64,000 nt of DNA from Siphonodentalium dalli (Eukaryota; Mollusca; Scaphopoda; Gadilida; Siphonodentaliidae), in contig CP136068.1 of assembly GCA_032622095.1 (NCBI GenBank), positions 1,609,607 through 1,673,606 on the forward strand. Reading direction: 5' to 3'. Below, one piece after another: positions 37,301 through 44,159 of the stretch. The position numbers and the translations under genes were made by a program. Below the pieces are notes generated by a model that made no database searches, had not been told where the DNA came from, and worked only from the letters and a program-made list of their open reading frames with translations. How positions within the stretch are numbered: the first letter of the stretch is position 1; each line of letters starts with the position of its first letter.

Positions 37301-40300
37301 ACAATCAATTGCATTGCCTCGTGTAGATCATACGCAATGGACGTCCATCGTTCACAGTAAGTTTCTGGCAATGGTGTGTCCCAGTCAATGGATTCTTTCC
37401 ACAAATCCTGTATCAGTATTCGTGCGCGGATGGCTACTGGACATAGGATTCCAAGTGGATCGAACACACGAGACACTTGCTGTAGAATGATTCGCTTTGT
37501 TATCACTGATTTGTCATTTGGTAGCACATATTTGATGTAAAATCCCAAAGAATATGCAACAGTGTTCCACTCAACGCCCAGAACAGCTCGTAATTCCACA
37601 CAGTTAGCAGACCAGCTGCGAAGATTGAAGTTGGCATCTTTCATCGTGCCATGGGCTTCCTTGTAAAATTTGAGTGCTGACTTTTCGTCGCTCAAACTCA
37701 CCATGATGTTATCAACATAAATGTTCTGCTTCATTATATCTGCTGTAATTGTAGACTTGACACTGTTCAAGTGGTGAAGAATTGTACAGTTCAAAATGAA
37801 CGGATAACAAATTACCCCGAACAAAACCCATTCAAAACGGTACACATCAAACGGACTGTCAGGATCTAATAACACATATAGGCTGATCTGTGGTACTGTC
37901 TCGTTACTCGAAACTGTTGTTACAACAACGTCATTCTGTGTAGCAATGTTACTCTTGTTACTATCCGATTTCGCTTGAAAAATAGACAGCGTCTTGCTGA
38001 CCTGCACTGTGTAACTCTGTGATTGCTGCCAAGGCAGTTGAAACATAGATTTTATTTATTTACATAGTCAAGTCTAGATACCCTGGTTTTATATTTCGAG
38101 CAGTCTGATGGGAAATGTTGTCCAGCGCAGTCAATCCAGCCACGCATTGTTGCCGTTGTTGCTGATGATGGATGAACTGCACTCGTGGATTTAACAGGGG
38201 TGTGAAGTGATGTGATCGTACCATCGAATGAGTCCTCACATGATGACCTCGATAGCGAAACACAAGAGTCCAATATATTTATTTCCTCATTCAATGCTTC
38301 CCGTAAATCACCAAGTTCCCATTCCTTGTTCCCATGCCCTCTGGCTGTATTTTTCAGTAGGCTTGAAGGCAGTTTCTCCCACAAAATTGGCACAACTATC
38401 GTTTTGTAAGATTCGGGCGATTTCCCTAGAGATTCTAAGGTGCGTACTCCACTTTCGATTGCGTAATGCAAGTCTTCTGTCTTCGGTTTGTCCAAATTTA
38501 TCAGGAACTTGGTGTGCGCTTGTACACTTTTGTGTGTTTGTCCTTATCGCACTCGGAGCAGTTCGACATACTTCTCATAATTTTAATCTGTTAGGGGTAA
38601 CCCATCAATCGCCATTTTATCCTCACCAACCAGGAAACGTTTTAATTTAAATATGTAATTTTTTGGCGTCATGTATCGCACACGAGAACATTCCCCAGAA
38701 CGTTGGCCACTCCATAATTTCTCCACTAAATGTTGATATTTTAGGGAACGCAACCATAGCACATGCTTCGTTCTTCTTTCCCGATGCCTCACGTTGGTGT
38801 TCGGATGAATCCCTGCTCTCTAAAGAAAGTGCGCTTAATGCTAATTCAGCTTCTAAGAGTCTCTTATTAATGTTATTCAGATAGTCATCGCCTTCAACAA
38901 TCACATTCTCTAGTTCGTCACCGTCGTCTTTAATGTTCGTTATGATTTCGTTGTCTATCTGTTCTAGCAACGTGACTTTCTTCCGTAAATTTGCCAATAC
39001 AAGCGTACCTTCGAGCGTATTTTTAGGGTCTATGGCGGATTCCAATTGGCGATAGAGCTTTGTTGCTTGCCCTCTATGTGCCTTTCGTACTCGTTTTTGT
39101 TGTTCTGTCATAATTCCGGTTCGATTGGACCAAATGTAGAGGTTTAGTTACAATAAATCGATTTGTGATTTCGTTAATTTCGAAGAATTTGATTCAACTA
39201 AAAAAGGTGGTATCCCACAACAACGCCTCTATTCGGCGATGTACAATTAATAATGTTGGTCGCGATAATAGTTCCTAACACCAATACATGGGATGGTTTC
39301 ATTTATAAAATTACATGTACATCGTTTAATTATCTGCCATGTTATGCATTGTAATATATATTGTGGTAAGCGATTACACCAGGTACAAGAGTGTTGAGCT
39401 TTAGTATTCGACCCACAAATCAATGTATGCCTCACCCTTTATGACCAATCCTGTGCTACCCACCCTTTATGACACAACCCTTTATGCCCCACCGTTTCAG
39501 CCGCTGATGGTATTTCTATTTAGATATAGATAAATTATTTCGATTCAATTTTGATAATTAATTTATTCATGGTTTTTTTAAAGTAATAAAACTAAGATTC
39601 ACCTTTTGTAAAACATTATGTCCCAAAAAGGCCCGCTATTCCACGAGCATGTGGTCGAGCGACAAGTGATATAAATAGATTGTTAACTAAATATACATGT
39701 ATATCTCTTCCTGTCGAAAGTTTCAGTTTATATCTACATTACAGGGCGATGCAACAAGTCAACATCCCAACTTCACTGCTATAGCTTACATTAAAACATA
39801 CCACTGCACCTCACACCACTCTGCCGCCTGGTTATCCGTGTTCACCGTGTGGAAAATAACCATCATTTCCACGCTTCTCCATCTCTGCTGGAAGATCAGA
39901 AACGTCATACTGCCATCGATGAATGACGCTCGTCCAATCATCGCTTCTGTTGTGTTCACTGTTACCATGACGACAGTTGCTACAATCGTCACATCGTCCA
40001 TTTATAATCATCCCGATGGCTGGTACGCATGCGTCATATTTACACTTTGGGCGTGTAACATGGCAACGCAGTGCCTACTATTTCTTCCGAAGGTGAGAAC
40101 CAAGCACGGTGTCGTGAATATTTGCCTATATTTACAATTCAATGTACTTTTGTCCATGTATTTAGTCATTTCGCGTGCGTCAGTGGTCGGGCGTAAACTC
40201 TTTCATGACGTTATTATTTTGAAGGCTAATATGGGGTTGTTATATTTGATTGGCGGTTTGTATTCTTCTCGTGTGTCGATGCTGCTCTTCGGGTCAAACG

Positions 40301-43300
40301 TTATATTTGAACTATGTCTGAAATAGACGCACTTCCATGCTATACTTTTGGATGGGAGAATAAACTGTTCACTTCACCGGAAGTTAACCATTCCATGACT
40401 GGATCTTCTTGAAATTTTGCGAAAAACCCTGTGCCAAAGCCGTCTCTTATATATGCGAATATCCCATAGGGAGCCTTGCATATATAACATAATGTACTGC
40501 TCAACAATATTTACTAGTGCATTCTCTTACATATGTGAGGCGCCCTATGGGAGACTCGCATATATGAGAGAATACACTGGCACGTGGTATTTAATGCTGC
40601 ACCAACGCCGCTCCCGTCATGAAAGGGTTAAATAGACCTAGCATTAATTAGAAACGTATCGTTGTCTATCACAAGATAACGTCGTGCAGCCCTATTGTAT
40701 TGTTGAACTGACACGGACGACCCATCGCACCAAAACGCGACATCATAATACACCGCATGGCTTATCAACGCAACATCATAATACACCGCATGGCTTGTCA
40801 ACGCAACATCATAATACACCGCATGGCTTGTCAACGCGACATGATAATACACGGCATGGCTTGTCGATACATCATAATACACCGCATGGCTTGTCAACAC
40901 GACATCATAATACACTGCATGGCTTGTCAACACGACATCATAATACACCGCATGGCTTATCAACGCAACATCATAATACACCACATGGCTTGTCAACGCA
41001 ACATCATAATACACCGCATGGCTTATCAACGCGACATGATAATACACGGCATGGCTTGTCGATACATCATAATACACCGCATGGCTTGTCAACACGACAT
41101 CATAATACACTGCATGGCTTGTCGACACGACATCATAATACACCGCATGGCTTGTCGACACGACATCATAATACACTGCATGGCTTGTCAACACGACATC
41201 ATAATACACTGCATGGCTTGTCGGCGCTACATCATAATACACAACATGGCTTGTCGACGCGACATCATAATACACCACATGGCTTGTCAACACGACATCA
41301 TAATACACCGCATGGCTTGTCAACGCGACATGATAATACACGGCATGGCTTGTCGATACATCATAATACACCGCATGGCTTGTCAACGCGACATCATAAT
41401 ACACAACATGGCTTGTCAACACGACATCATAATACACCGCATGGCTTGTCAACACGACATCATAATACACCACATGGCTTGTCAACACGACATCATAATA
41501 CACCGCATGGCTTGTCAACACGACATCATAATACACCGCATGGCTTGTCGACACAACATCATAATACACCGCATGACTTGTCGACGCGACATCATAATAC
41601 ACCGCATGGCTTGTCGACACAACATCATAATACACCGCATGACTTGTCGATGCGATATCATAAAACATCACATGACTTGTCGATACAAACTATCGAAAGT
41701 GTGTTGCTTGTGTATATCTCGCTGTATCTCGCATATATAACTACTGCGTGTAAAATACACAGGCTACCGACATCTGAATGTGCTGTTCTATTTCTATCCC
41801 AGATGATCCGCATGATGAAGAATCCGGGCGAAAGTGACGTCAGGATAGCAGGGACAGCCCAGATGGTGAATCGAACATTGCAGACGACTGATCAAATAGA
41901 AGAGGAAATGTACCATGTGGTCGTCGAAAATAAAGAGCTGAAATCATCATTGCTGAAAGTGAGTTCCCACGAGATATCGAGTAGTTGATATGTAGTATTA
42001 CATGTTGGTTTGATATCAGGCCCGATACCAGACTGAGGTAGCCACATATCAGTCTGAGACCAAAATATTGTTTTCAGTTCTAAAACATGTCACTTAATTC
42101 TGGGATAAGAATGAGCTCGTATGAATATCAACAATGACTATAGTTGCGGTGACATTACGTCTTTTTAATTGACCCTCCCGTGGCGGGGTGCGCTGTTGCG
42201 CCATTAAAGATCATGTTCCCATAGGGAGCCTCGCACATACAAGAAATGCTCTGGCTTACAAAGTCACGGTTAGTATCGTTAGGCCAATGTACAGTATTAT
42301 ATTGTATACGCGACCCCCCCCCCCCCCCCCATGGGAGACTCGTATATACAAGAGAGTACATTGACACAGGCTGTTCGCCAAATTTCAGAAAGCTCCAGTC
42401 ATGGAGGATTTACTTTAATATGAGTAACAGTGATTTTTGTGAGGATAAACATATTGGCCACCGCAGTGCCACTTTAACATATTTTAAACTTTCCATGACA
42501 GGAGCTTACTGAAATTTTGCTAAAATCATGTGGCAATGCATTCACTTATGTATGCGAGTTCCCCATAGGGAGCCTCGCATATATAAGATAATACATTTGC
42601 CTAACAACATTGACCTTGACATTGTAAGGGAGCTTGTTATGCGAGGCTCCCTGTTTATTTGCCCAAATTAACCCTTCCATGAATGGAGCTTCCTGATTTG
42701 TTTGCTAAAACCGTGCCTGTATCAATGCATTCAATTATGTATGCGGGTTTCCCATAGGGAGCCTCGCATATATAAGATAATACATTGGCCTAACAATATT
42801 TGCCTTGAAATTGTAAGCGAGTCCATGCTCTTATATATACAGTGTTCCCTATGGTGCATATAGGAGAATTCCCTGGCACATAATTATTAATGCAACACCA
42901 GCGTTGCTCATGTCATTCCTTGTATGTTTAGAAAGACATTAACCTTGATATTGTAAGCCAGTTGATGCTCTTATATGTATATATGCGAGGCTCCATATGG
43001 CACAAATAAGAGAATGGACTGGCACATATTTATTAATGCAGCATTAGCGTTGCTGACGTAATGATGTGGTCCTTTTTTTGTATTTTTAGAAGGATAAAGA
43101 AGTGGAACGGCTCAACAAACATCTGAGTCGGGCGAATGAGAAGCTCGCGTTGATGACGGAGGAGCTCGGAGACCGACACGATAGCGGGTTTGGTTACGAA
43201 CCGGAACACATTAAGGCCGAAATGGATGGGGCCGAGAGCGACTCTTGTTACGAACGATATGGATTTAAGAAGCATTCTCCAAAGAAAGCGAGGGAGATCA

Positions 43301-43989
43301 AAGATAAGAAGTTGGCTTTGACTCGACAGTCTAGCGCCCGAAGTATACGCAGTATGCAGAGTGTGTCCAGCTGGAACCGGATGCAGGAGCTCAAAAGCTC
43401 GCTCGCTGAGGAATTGATGTACGCGAGGAATATATCGAGCAATATAAAGTCTGCGATCTCACACGAGCTCGCTCACACGCGCAGACATACGTCACCGAAT
43501 TACGTCAACGTATCGGAACGAAAAGATTTGTCGGAAACGATCGCTAAATGTTACGGCATCGAGGATAATGCGGATACTTATTCTTACGTCAGTCACTATC
43601 TTCCGGTGTCTGAAAGCGCATGCGTGGTAGAGGATTCATGTTCAATGAATGTAGTGAATACTGGAACTGAAGATCATGGAAATGCACTTGGCAATGAGTG
43701 TTTGTATCCAAAAGAATCATTCACTGCCATTCCAAGCTGTGTTCCCGTTGCACCGTCGATAGCTCAAACTGAGCGTTGCCATGACAGTACTCTCTATGCA
43801 AAACAGAATGGTGACTTTTCTAGCATAAGTTATAAGTCGCCAGACTCTCCGATCTATGCGAAGACAGTGGATGTTGATGGTCGTCGAGTTGGGATATACA
43901 CGATCTCTAAGGAAGCGCGGCCGATCACCAACGAACTATCGATAGCGAAAATCAAGTTCCTACGTCAGTTTGAACATACAATTGTTTAA
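10163..43989 (+). CDS. GABA-B-type class C GPCR gene, seven exons, 5' part not seen
   Basis: Spliced coding sequence 10163-10302, 15586-15724, 34441-34548, 35840-35962, 39745-40092, 41803-41958 and 43090-43989. It encodes 637 residues: seven membrane segments, a cytoplasmic coiled coil and a tail. Metabotropic GABA receptors are obligate dimers at the plasma membrane that couple to Gi/o. Family marks seen: LIKMSSPNLN after TM1, VCQ at the start of TM3 and YHC before TM5 (the conserved disulphide pair), AKTWRV at the end of TM3, MNDAR before TM6 and FLPK after TM7. The Lys of AKTWRV and the Asp of MNDAR match the family's TM3-TM6 ionic-lock positions. Traits are mixed: the TM2 entry resembles GABBR2 and GABBR1, while the coiled coil looks more like GABBR1. 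All junctions are GT-AG with agreeing phases. No start codon or Venus-flytrap exon was found upstream; these either lie outside the window or are absent. Subtype is undetermined, so no symbol is given. Confidence 0.9.
10303..11385 (+). other. Intron 1, first part: diverged internal duplicates
   Basis: Starts at the donor GTAATT. It contains 18-bp tandem units (CCACCCTGTACTGTTATT, about six copies at 10633-10735). The block 10370-10830 has diverged copies at 11116-11165 (ATGTTTAACCCTTTATACAC) and at 15200-15470 (CATTTCAGATAG, TTATTCCGCACTGTAT, CCCCGAGAGTAT). No exon is seen. Confidence 0.7.
11400..12236. repeat. 75-bp tandem repeat, about 11 copies, in intron 1
   Basis: CGTCTTCC starts units at 11488, 11563, 11638, 11713, 11787 and 11861, so the period is 74-75 bp. 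Units carry CGGTTTATAATAG and AACGCCCCATTGTGATGG. Divergence among units is about 10-15% by eye. Confidence 0.92.
12522..12828 (+). mobile_element. Helitron-like element, short, with altered 3' end
   Basis: Starts TCTAATATATATTTTGGGAC after an A and is a close relative of 4407-4936. Its 3' hairpin region (CCCGGACGAAGTCCGG) is present, but the end reads CTAT instead of CTAG. Confidence 0.75.
12841..13156. repeat. Nested inverted repeats around GCAGAATGAGGTCC
   Basis: GAATGAGGTCC..AGAGGGTGAATTT (12843) pairs with AAATTCACCCTCT..CCTCATTC (to 12910). TGAGGCCTAAGCAGAATGAGG (13052) pairs with 12903-12922, and also with GGGACCTCATTCTGC (13140-13154). This gives a fold-back element with three mutually complementary ends. 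Confidence 0.75.
13237..13844 (+). mobile_element. Non-autonomous Helitron-like element
   Basis: Starts TCTATTATATATTTTGGAAG after A13236. The hairpin CCCGGACGAAGTCGGG is at 13818-13833, and CTAG is at 13841-13844 before a T. The body is made of segments alternating GTGACCTTGACCTT and TCAAGGTCAA, plus 'gatttcgatgaaacttggtatg'. Open frames across it are repeat artefacts. Confidence 0.85.
13845..14040 (+). mobile_element. Helitron-like element, 3'-truncated, abutting the previous copy
   Basis: TCTATTATATATTTTGGAAG begins directly after the CTAG of the element at 13237-13844. The copy follows the family for about 150-200 bp, then diverges without a 3' hairpin or CTAG. Confidence 0.75.
14340..14457 (+). 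mobile_element. Fragment of the 2.5-kb Helitron-like family
   Basis: Contains TCTCGGAAACGGGTGGAGCT, TTGAAATTTGGTATGTG and TTGCCCCGGATACGAATTTT, matching the body repeats of 2473-2974 in reverse orientation. Confidence 0.75.
14458..15108 (+). other. Intron 1, no further feature recognised
   Basis: AT-rich sequence. A stretch GATAAATAGAATATGTAATTC occurs twice (about 14848 and 15088). Confidence 0.5.
15109..15185. repeat. 27-bp perfect inverted repeat hairpin
   Basis: 15109-15135 (GTTTCTCTCATATGATATTT on) is the exact reverse complement of 15159-15185. The loop is 23 nt and contains TCGTC and GACTC. It is hairpin-precursor sized, but it resembles the fold-backs at 1.6 and 4.1 kb, so a transposon origin is more likely than a microRNA. 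Confidence 0.85.
15586..15724 (+). CDS. Exon 2 seen: intracellular loop 1 and TM2
   Basis: The acceptor TCTTCCCAG is followed by one base completing the split Arg codon, then 46 codons ending in VCQ at the donor CAG|GTAATA. The loop 1 sequence LIKMSSPNLN is nearly diagnostic of GABA-B receptors, and TM2 ends in the family's GLD motif. The Cys of VCQ lies at the top of TM3 and is expected to pair with the Cys of YHC in exon 5. Confidence 0.92.
15725..16012 (+). other. Intron 2, unique 5' part
   Basis: Starts at the donor GTAATA. It contains one diverged copy of the dispersed CAGGGAGCCTCGCA motif at 15958-15974, just before the satellite begins. Confidence 0.6.
16013..34414. repeat. 18.4-kb intronic minisatellite, 35-bp monomer, about 526 copies
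   Basis: The period is 35 bp (for example TACTA at 25261 and 25296). The monomer runs TACTAACTGACTGACAGTG, then GATTATCTATCCACAA. Variants are GAATT for GGATT, GAGAG or GAGTG for GACAG, CACAG, ACCCAC for ATCCAC, and TACGAAC for TACTAAC. GTGGAT and ATCCAC flank TATCT as a 6-bp inverted repeat in the GGATT type. Domains differ: a mixed 5' part, a middle with a 1,685-bp higher-order period, and a 3' part rich in GAGAGTGG/GAGTGTG with a 2,484-bp higher-order period. It fills more than 98% of intron 2. There are no spacers of unique sequence, so it is not a CRISPR array. Confidence 0.98.
34394..34440 (+). promoter_or_regulatory. Candidate branch point and acceptor of intron 2
   Basis: The last satellite monomer supplies TACTAAC at 34394-34400. 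Its branch adenine (34399) is 41 nt before the end of the acceptor TTTCCATTTCAG. The short pyrimidine tract lies in unique sequence. The match to the branch-point consensus is direct; use in splicing is inferred. Confidence 0.5.
34441..34548 (+). CDS. Exon 3 seen: TM3 and start of intracellular loop 2
   Basis: It begins after TTTCCATTTCAG and reads IRMWLIACS onward through TM3 to AKTWRVNKIF and a basic loop ending KSAMKKV. Two donors are possible: GTG|GTTGGT (34549) or AAA|GTGGTT (34546). Both keep frame and differ by one Val. The family alignment (MKK, one residue, IIKD) favours the former. The exon sits only 26 bp downstream of the end of the 18.4-kb satellite. Confidence 0.9.
34549..35215 (+). 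other. Intron 3, 5' part
   Basis: Contains an imperfect duplication (GTACAAACGTT..GATGTAGATGTGTACATTA.TAATACATA) at about 34555-34645. No exon seen. Confidence 0.6.
35216..35365 (+). pseudogene. Decayed partial duplicate of receptor exon 5
   Basis: 35246-35346 aligns with exon 5 at about 39886-39986 (end of TM5, loop 3 and start of TM6). Shared runs include TTGCCATCGAT-like sequence and TTACCATGACGACAGTTGCT. Similarity is about 80% by eye, with an exactly shared run of nearly 30 bases. One-base indels break the frame and the rest of the exon is missing or unrecognisable, so it cannot encode TM5-TM6. Confidence 0.85.
35440..35839 (+). repeat. 86-bp tandem repeat carrying the exon 4 acceptor, five copies
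   Basis: CAG|ATAATCAAGG recurs with the AG ending at 35495, 35581, 35667, 35753 and 35839, exactly 86 bp apart. Only the last is followed by exon 4 coding sequence. Splicing to any of the first four would read IIKDN/IIKVN and then reach a stop within about ten codons. Confidence 0.95.
35840..35962 (+). CDS. Exon 4 seen: TM4
   Basis: Forty-one codons, phase 0 at both ends. It starts IIKDDRLF, continues with a hydrophobic TM4, and ends after the family motif LWQGLDPLR (compare WQ-VDPLR in GABA-B receptors). Donor ACG|GTATGA. The acceptor CCGCAG and the first codons (ATAATCAAGG) also form the last part of an 86-bp tandem repeat upstream. Only this last copy is followed by open coding sequence. 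Confidence 0.9.
36026..36172 (-). repeat. 3' LTR of the BEL/Pao element
   Basis: 147 bp. Differs from the 39135 LTR by roughly ten substitutions and one indel by eye, so the insertion is not very recent. On the + strand it reads TGTAGAGG...CCTAACA. Confidence 0.93.
36210..36570 (-). pseudogene. BEL/Pao integrase start joined to Pol C-terminal end by deletion
   Basis: 36370-36570 encodes the beginning of the integrase zinc-binding region (IIRCRGRIKNSPLTY). The core DDE domain is absent. A second frame reading toward 36217 ends KPKRRAAINALDRMNTW and a stop codon, typical of the end of BEL Pol, so the deletion joins lie near 36400. Confidence 0.8.
36577..38046 (-). pseudogene. BEL/Pao RT C-terminal part and RNase H, 489-codon open frame
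   Basis: No protease and no first half of RT: the conserved part begins only at YRFEWVLFGVICYPF. It then has IYVDNIM (the BEL clade often has YVDN), NFNLRSWSAN and VFDPLGILCP. RNase H marks are HVFGDTSTRAYGAV, IPQLELMAA and LWTDCSVVLSWL, then NPADLLTRG. The frame is intact, but it is a deletion derivative, so no working reverse transcriptase is expected. Confidence 0.9.
38052..39111 (-). pseudogene. BEL/Pao gag, frame broken
   Basis: The N-terminal frame 38647-39111 starts MTEQQKRVRKAHRG, is rich in charged helix, and reaches the DUF1759-type motif FPKISTFSGEIMEWPTFW. The frame is then lost near 38660. The match resumes in another frame (AIDGLPLTD, near 38600) and again at 38052-38495 (ESLGKSPESY, LREALNEEINIL, and a zinc-knuckle-like CAGQHFPSDC). 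At least two frameshifts separate these parts. Confidence 0.85.
39135..39280 (-). repeat. 5' LTR of the BEL/Pao element
   Basis: 146 bp, flanked outside by CCAAT and inside by TTTGGTCC (- strand), which would hold the primer-binding site. Gag starts only about 23 nt inside the LTR. Confidence 0.93.
39281..39744 (+). other. Intron 4, 3' part
   Basis: AT-rich, no other feature recognised. Ends in the acceptor TATCTACATTACAG. Confidence 0.6.
39745..40092 (+). CDS. Exon 5 seen: ECL2, TM5, TM6 and TM7
   Basis: One large exon of 116 codons, phase 0 at both ends, acceptor CATTACAG and donor CCGAAG|GTGAG. It holds the second extracellular loop with the conserved Cys (YHCTS), TM5 with its central Lys (VFTVWKITI), loop 3 with RNV and PSMNDAR, TM6 (VVFTVTMTTVATIV) and TM7 (VIFTLWACNMATQ), ending FLPK. 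If intron 5 were retained, the frame would stay open to a stop at about 40324, giving a receptor without the coiled coil. Confidence 0.92.
40093..40734 (+). other. Intron 5, 5' part with dispersed GAGCCTCGCATATATA motif
   Basis: Contains two opposed copies of a motif around CCCATAGGGAGCCTTGCATA (40466) and CCCTATGGGAGACTCGCATA (40543), followed by GCTGCACCAACGCCGCTCC.GTCATGAAAGGGTTAA, a family that recurs at 42.2-43.05 kb. Confidence 0.7.
40735..41690 (+). repeat. 33-bp minisatellite in intron 5, about 29 copies
   Basis: The unit reads ACATCATAATACACCGCATG then GCTTGTCAACGCG. Some units are 30 bp. As all lengths are multiples of three, long frames stay open on both strands. The array also occurs in reverse at 44160-45015, with a shared flank (CATCGCACCAA.ACGCGACAT). 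The + frame from 40684 runs without a stop into exon 6 in the receptor's frame. Confidence 0.95.
41803..41958 (+). CDS. Exon 6 seen: juxtamembrane segment and first half of coiled coil
   Basis: Fifty-two codons, phase 0, acceptor TTTCTATCCCAG and donor AAA|GTGAGT. It starts MIRMMKNPGE directly after FLPK, as in GABA-B receptors (FVPKMRRL or FVPKLITL types). Heptad core positions begin at Ile32, Met36, Val39, Asn43, Leu46 and Leu50, and continue into exon 7. The exon lies about 110 bp downstream of a 33-bp minisatellite. Confidence 0.85.
41959..43089 (+). other. Intron 6 with dispersed GAGCCTCGCATATATA repeats
   Basis: CCCATAGGGAGCCTCGCATA-type motifs at 42216, 42333 (reverse type), 42560, 42757 and a related GCGAGGCTCC at 42636 and 42985. 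Each lies near TAAGATAATACATTGGCC, and some are followed by ATTAATGCA.CACCAGCGTTGCT. A C18 run lies near 42313. No exon seen. Confidence 0.7.
43090..43989 (+). CDS. Exon 7 seen: second half of coiled coil, tail and stop codon
   Basis: Acceptor TATTTTTAG, 299 codons and TAA at 43987-43989. KDKEVERLNKHLSRANEKL continues the heptads of exon 6 (Val57, Leu60, Leu64, Ala67, Leu71, Met74, Leu78 counted from the start of exon 6). The rest is a hydrophilic cytoplasmic tail of about 270 residues. It has a Lys/Arg-rich stretch (SPKKAREIKDKK), a Ser/Arg-rich stretch (RQSSARSIRSMQSVSSW) suited to phosphorylation, and two similar Tyr sites (STLYAKQ and SPIYAKT). The tail function cannot be read from sequence. 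Confidence 0.87.
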   Translation, partial: KDKEVERLNKHLSRANEKLALMTEELGDRHDSGFGYEPEHIKAEMDGAESDSCYERYGFKKHSPKKAREIKDKKLALTRQSSARSIRSMQSVSSWNRMQELKSSLAEELMYARNISSNIKSAISHELAHTRRHTSPNYVNVSERKDLSETIAKCYGIEDNADTYSYVSHYLPVSESACVVEDSCSMNVVNTGTEDHGNALGNECLYPKESFTAIPSCVPVAPSIAQTERCHDSTLYAKQNGDFSSISYKSPDSPIYAKTVDVDGRRVGIYTISKEARPITNELSIAKIKFLRQFEHTIV

Positions 43990-44159
43990 AGGTACTCAAT
44001 CCGATTAAGCACCCATGAATTACTATTTCTTTGGCTCCGAGGGGGGGGGGTAAAATATTGTATTCGAGTTCAAAGCTCAGAGTGATCAGATATCGAATTT
44101 TGAAATGTATAAATTTTTGGAGATGTCAAACGTCTCAAACGGAACCAATTACGGACACA
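43990..44159 (+). other. Start of the 3' untranslated region or flank
   Basis: Follows the TAA of exon 7. Contains a run of 11 G (about 44040). No clear AATAAA was seen before the following minisatellite, so the transcript end is unknown. Confidence 0.4.

Larger units (their letters stand above)
36026..39280 (-). mobile_element. BEL/Pao LTR retrotransposon, internally deleted
   Basis: LTRs of about 147 bp (36026-36172 and 39135-39280), TG...CA ends, and a 5-bp target duplication CCAAT (36021-36025 and 39281-39285). On the - strand the order is 5' LTR, primer-binding-like TGGTCC next to the LTR, gag, RT C-terminal part, RNase H, start of integrase, the Pol C-terminal end, 3' LTR. At about 3.25 kb it is roughly half the usual length: protease, the first part of RT and most of integrase are missing. 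It lies antisense in intron 4 of the receptor gene and cannot move on its own. Confidence 0.95.

Noticed and set aside
36851-37490. + strand genes of 111-120 codons
   Set aside because: They are shadows of the - strand BEL/Pao RT-RNase H frame.
39697-40326. A separate 209-residue membrane protein
   Set aside because: It is exon 5 of the receptor plus intron read-through on both sides.
40628-41988. Long open frames (347, 434 and 327 codons) with 11-residue repeats as a protein-coding gene
   Set aside because: Three frames on two strands are open at once, because the minisatellite period is a multiple of three. Nothing indicates a promoter or start, and exon 6 is fully explained by the receptor gene.
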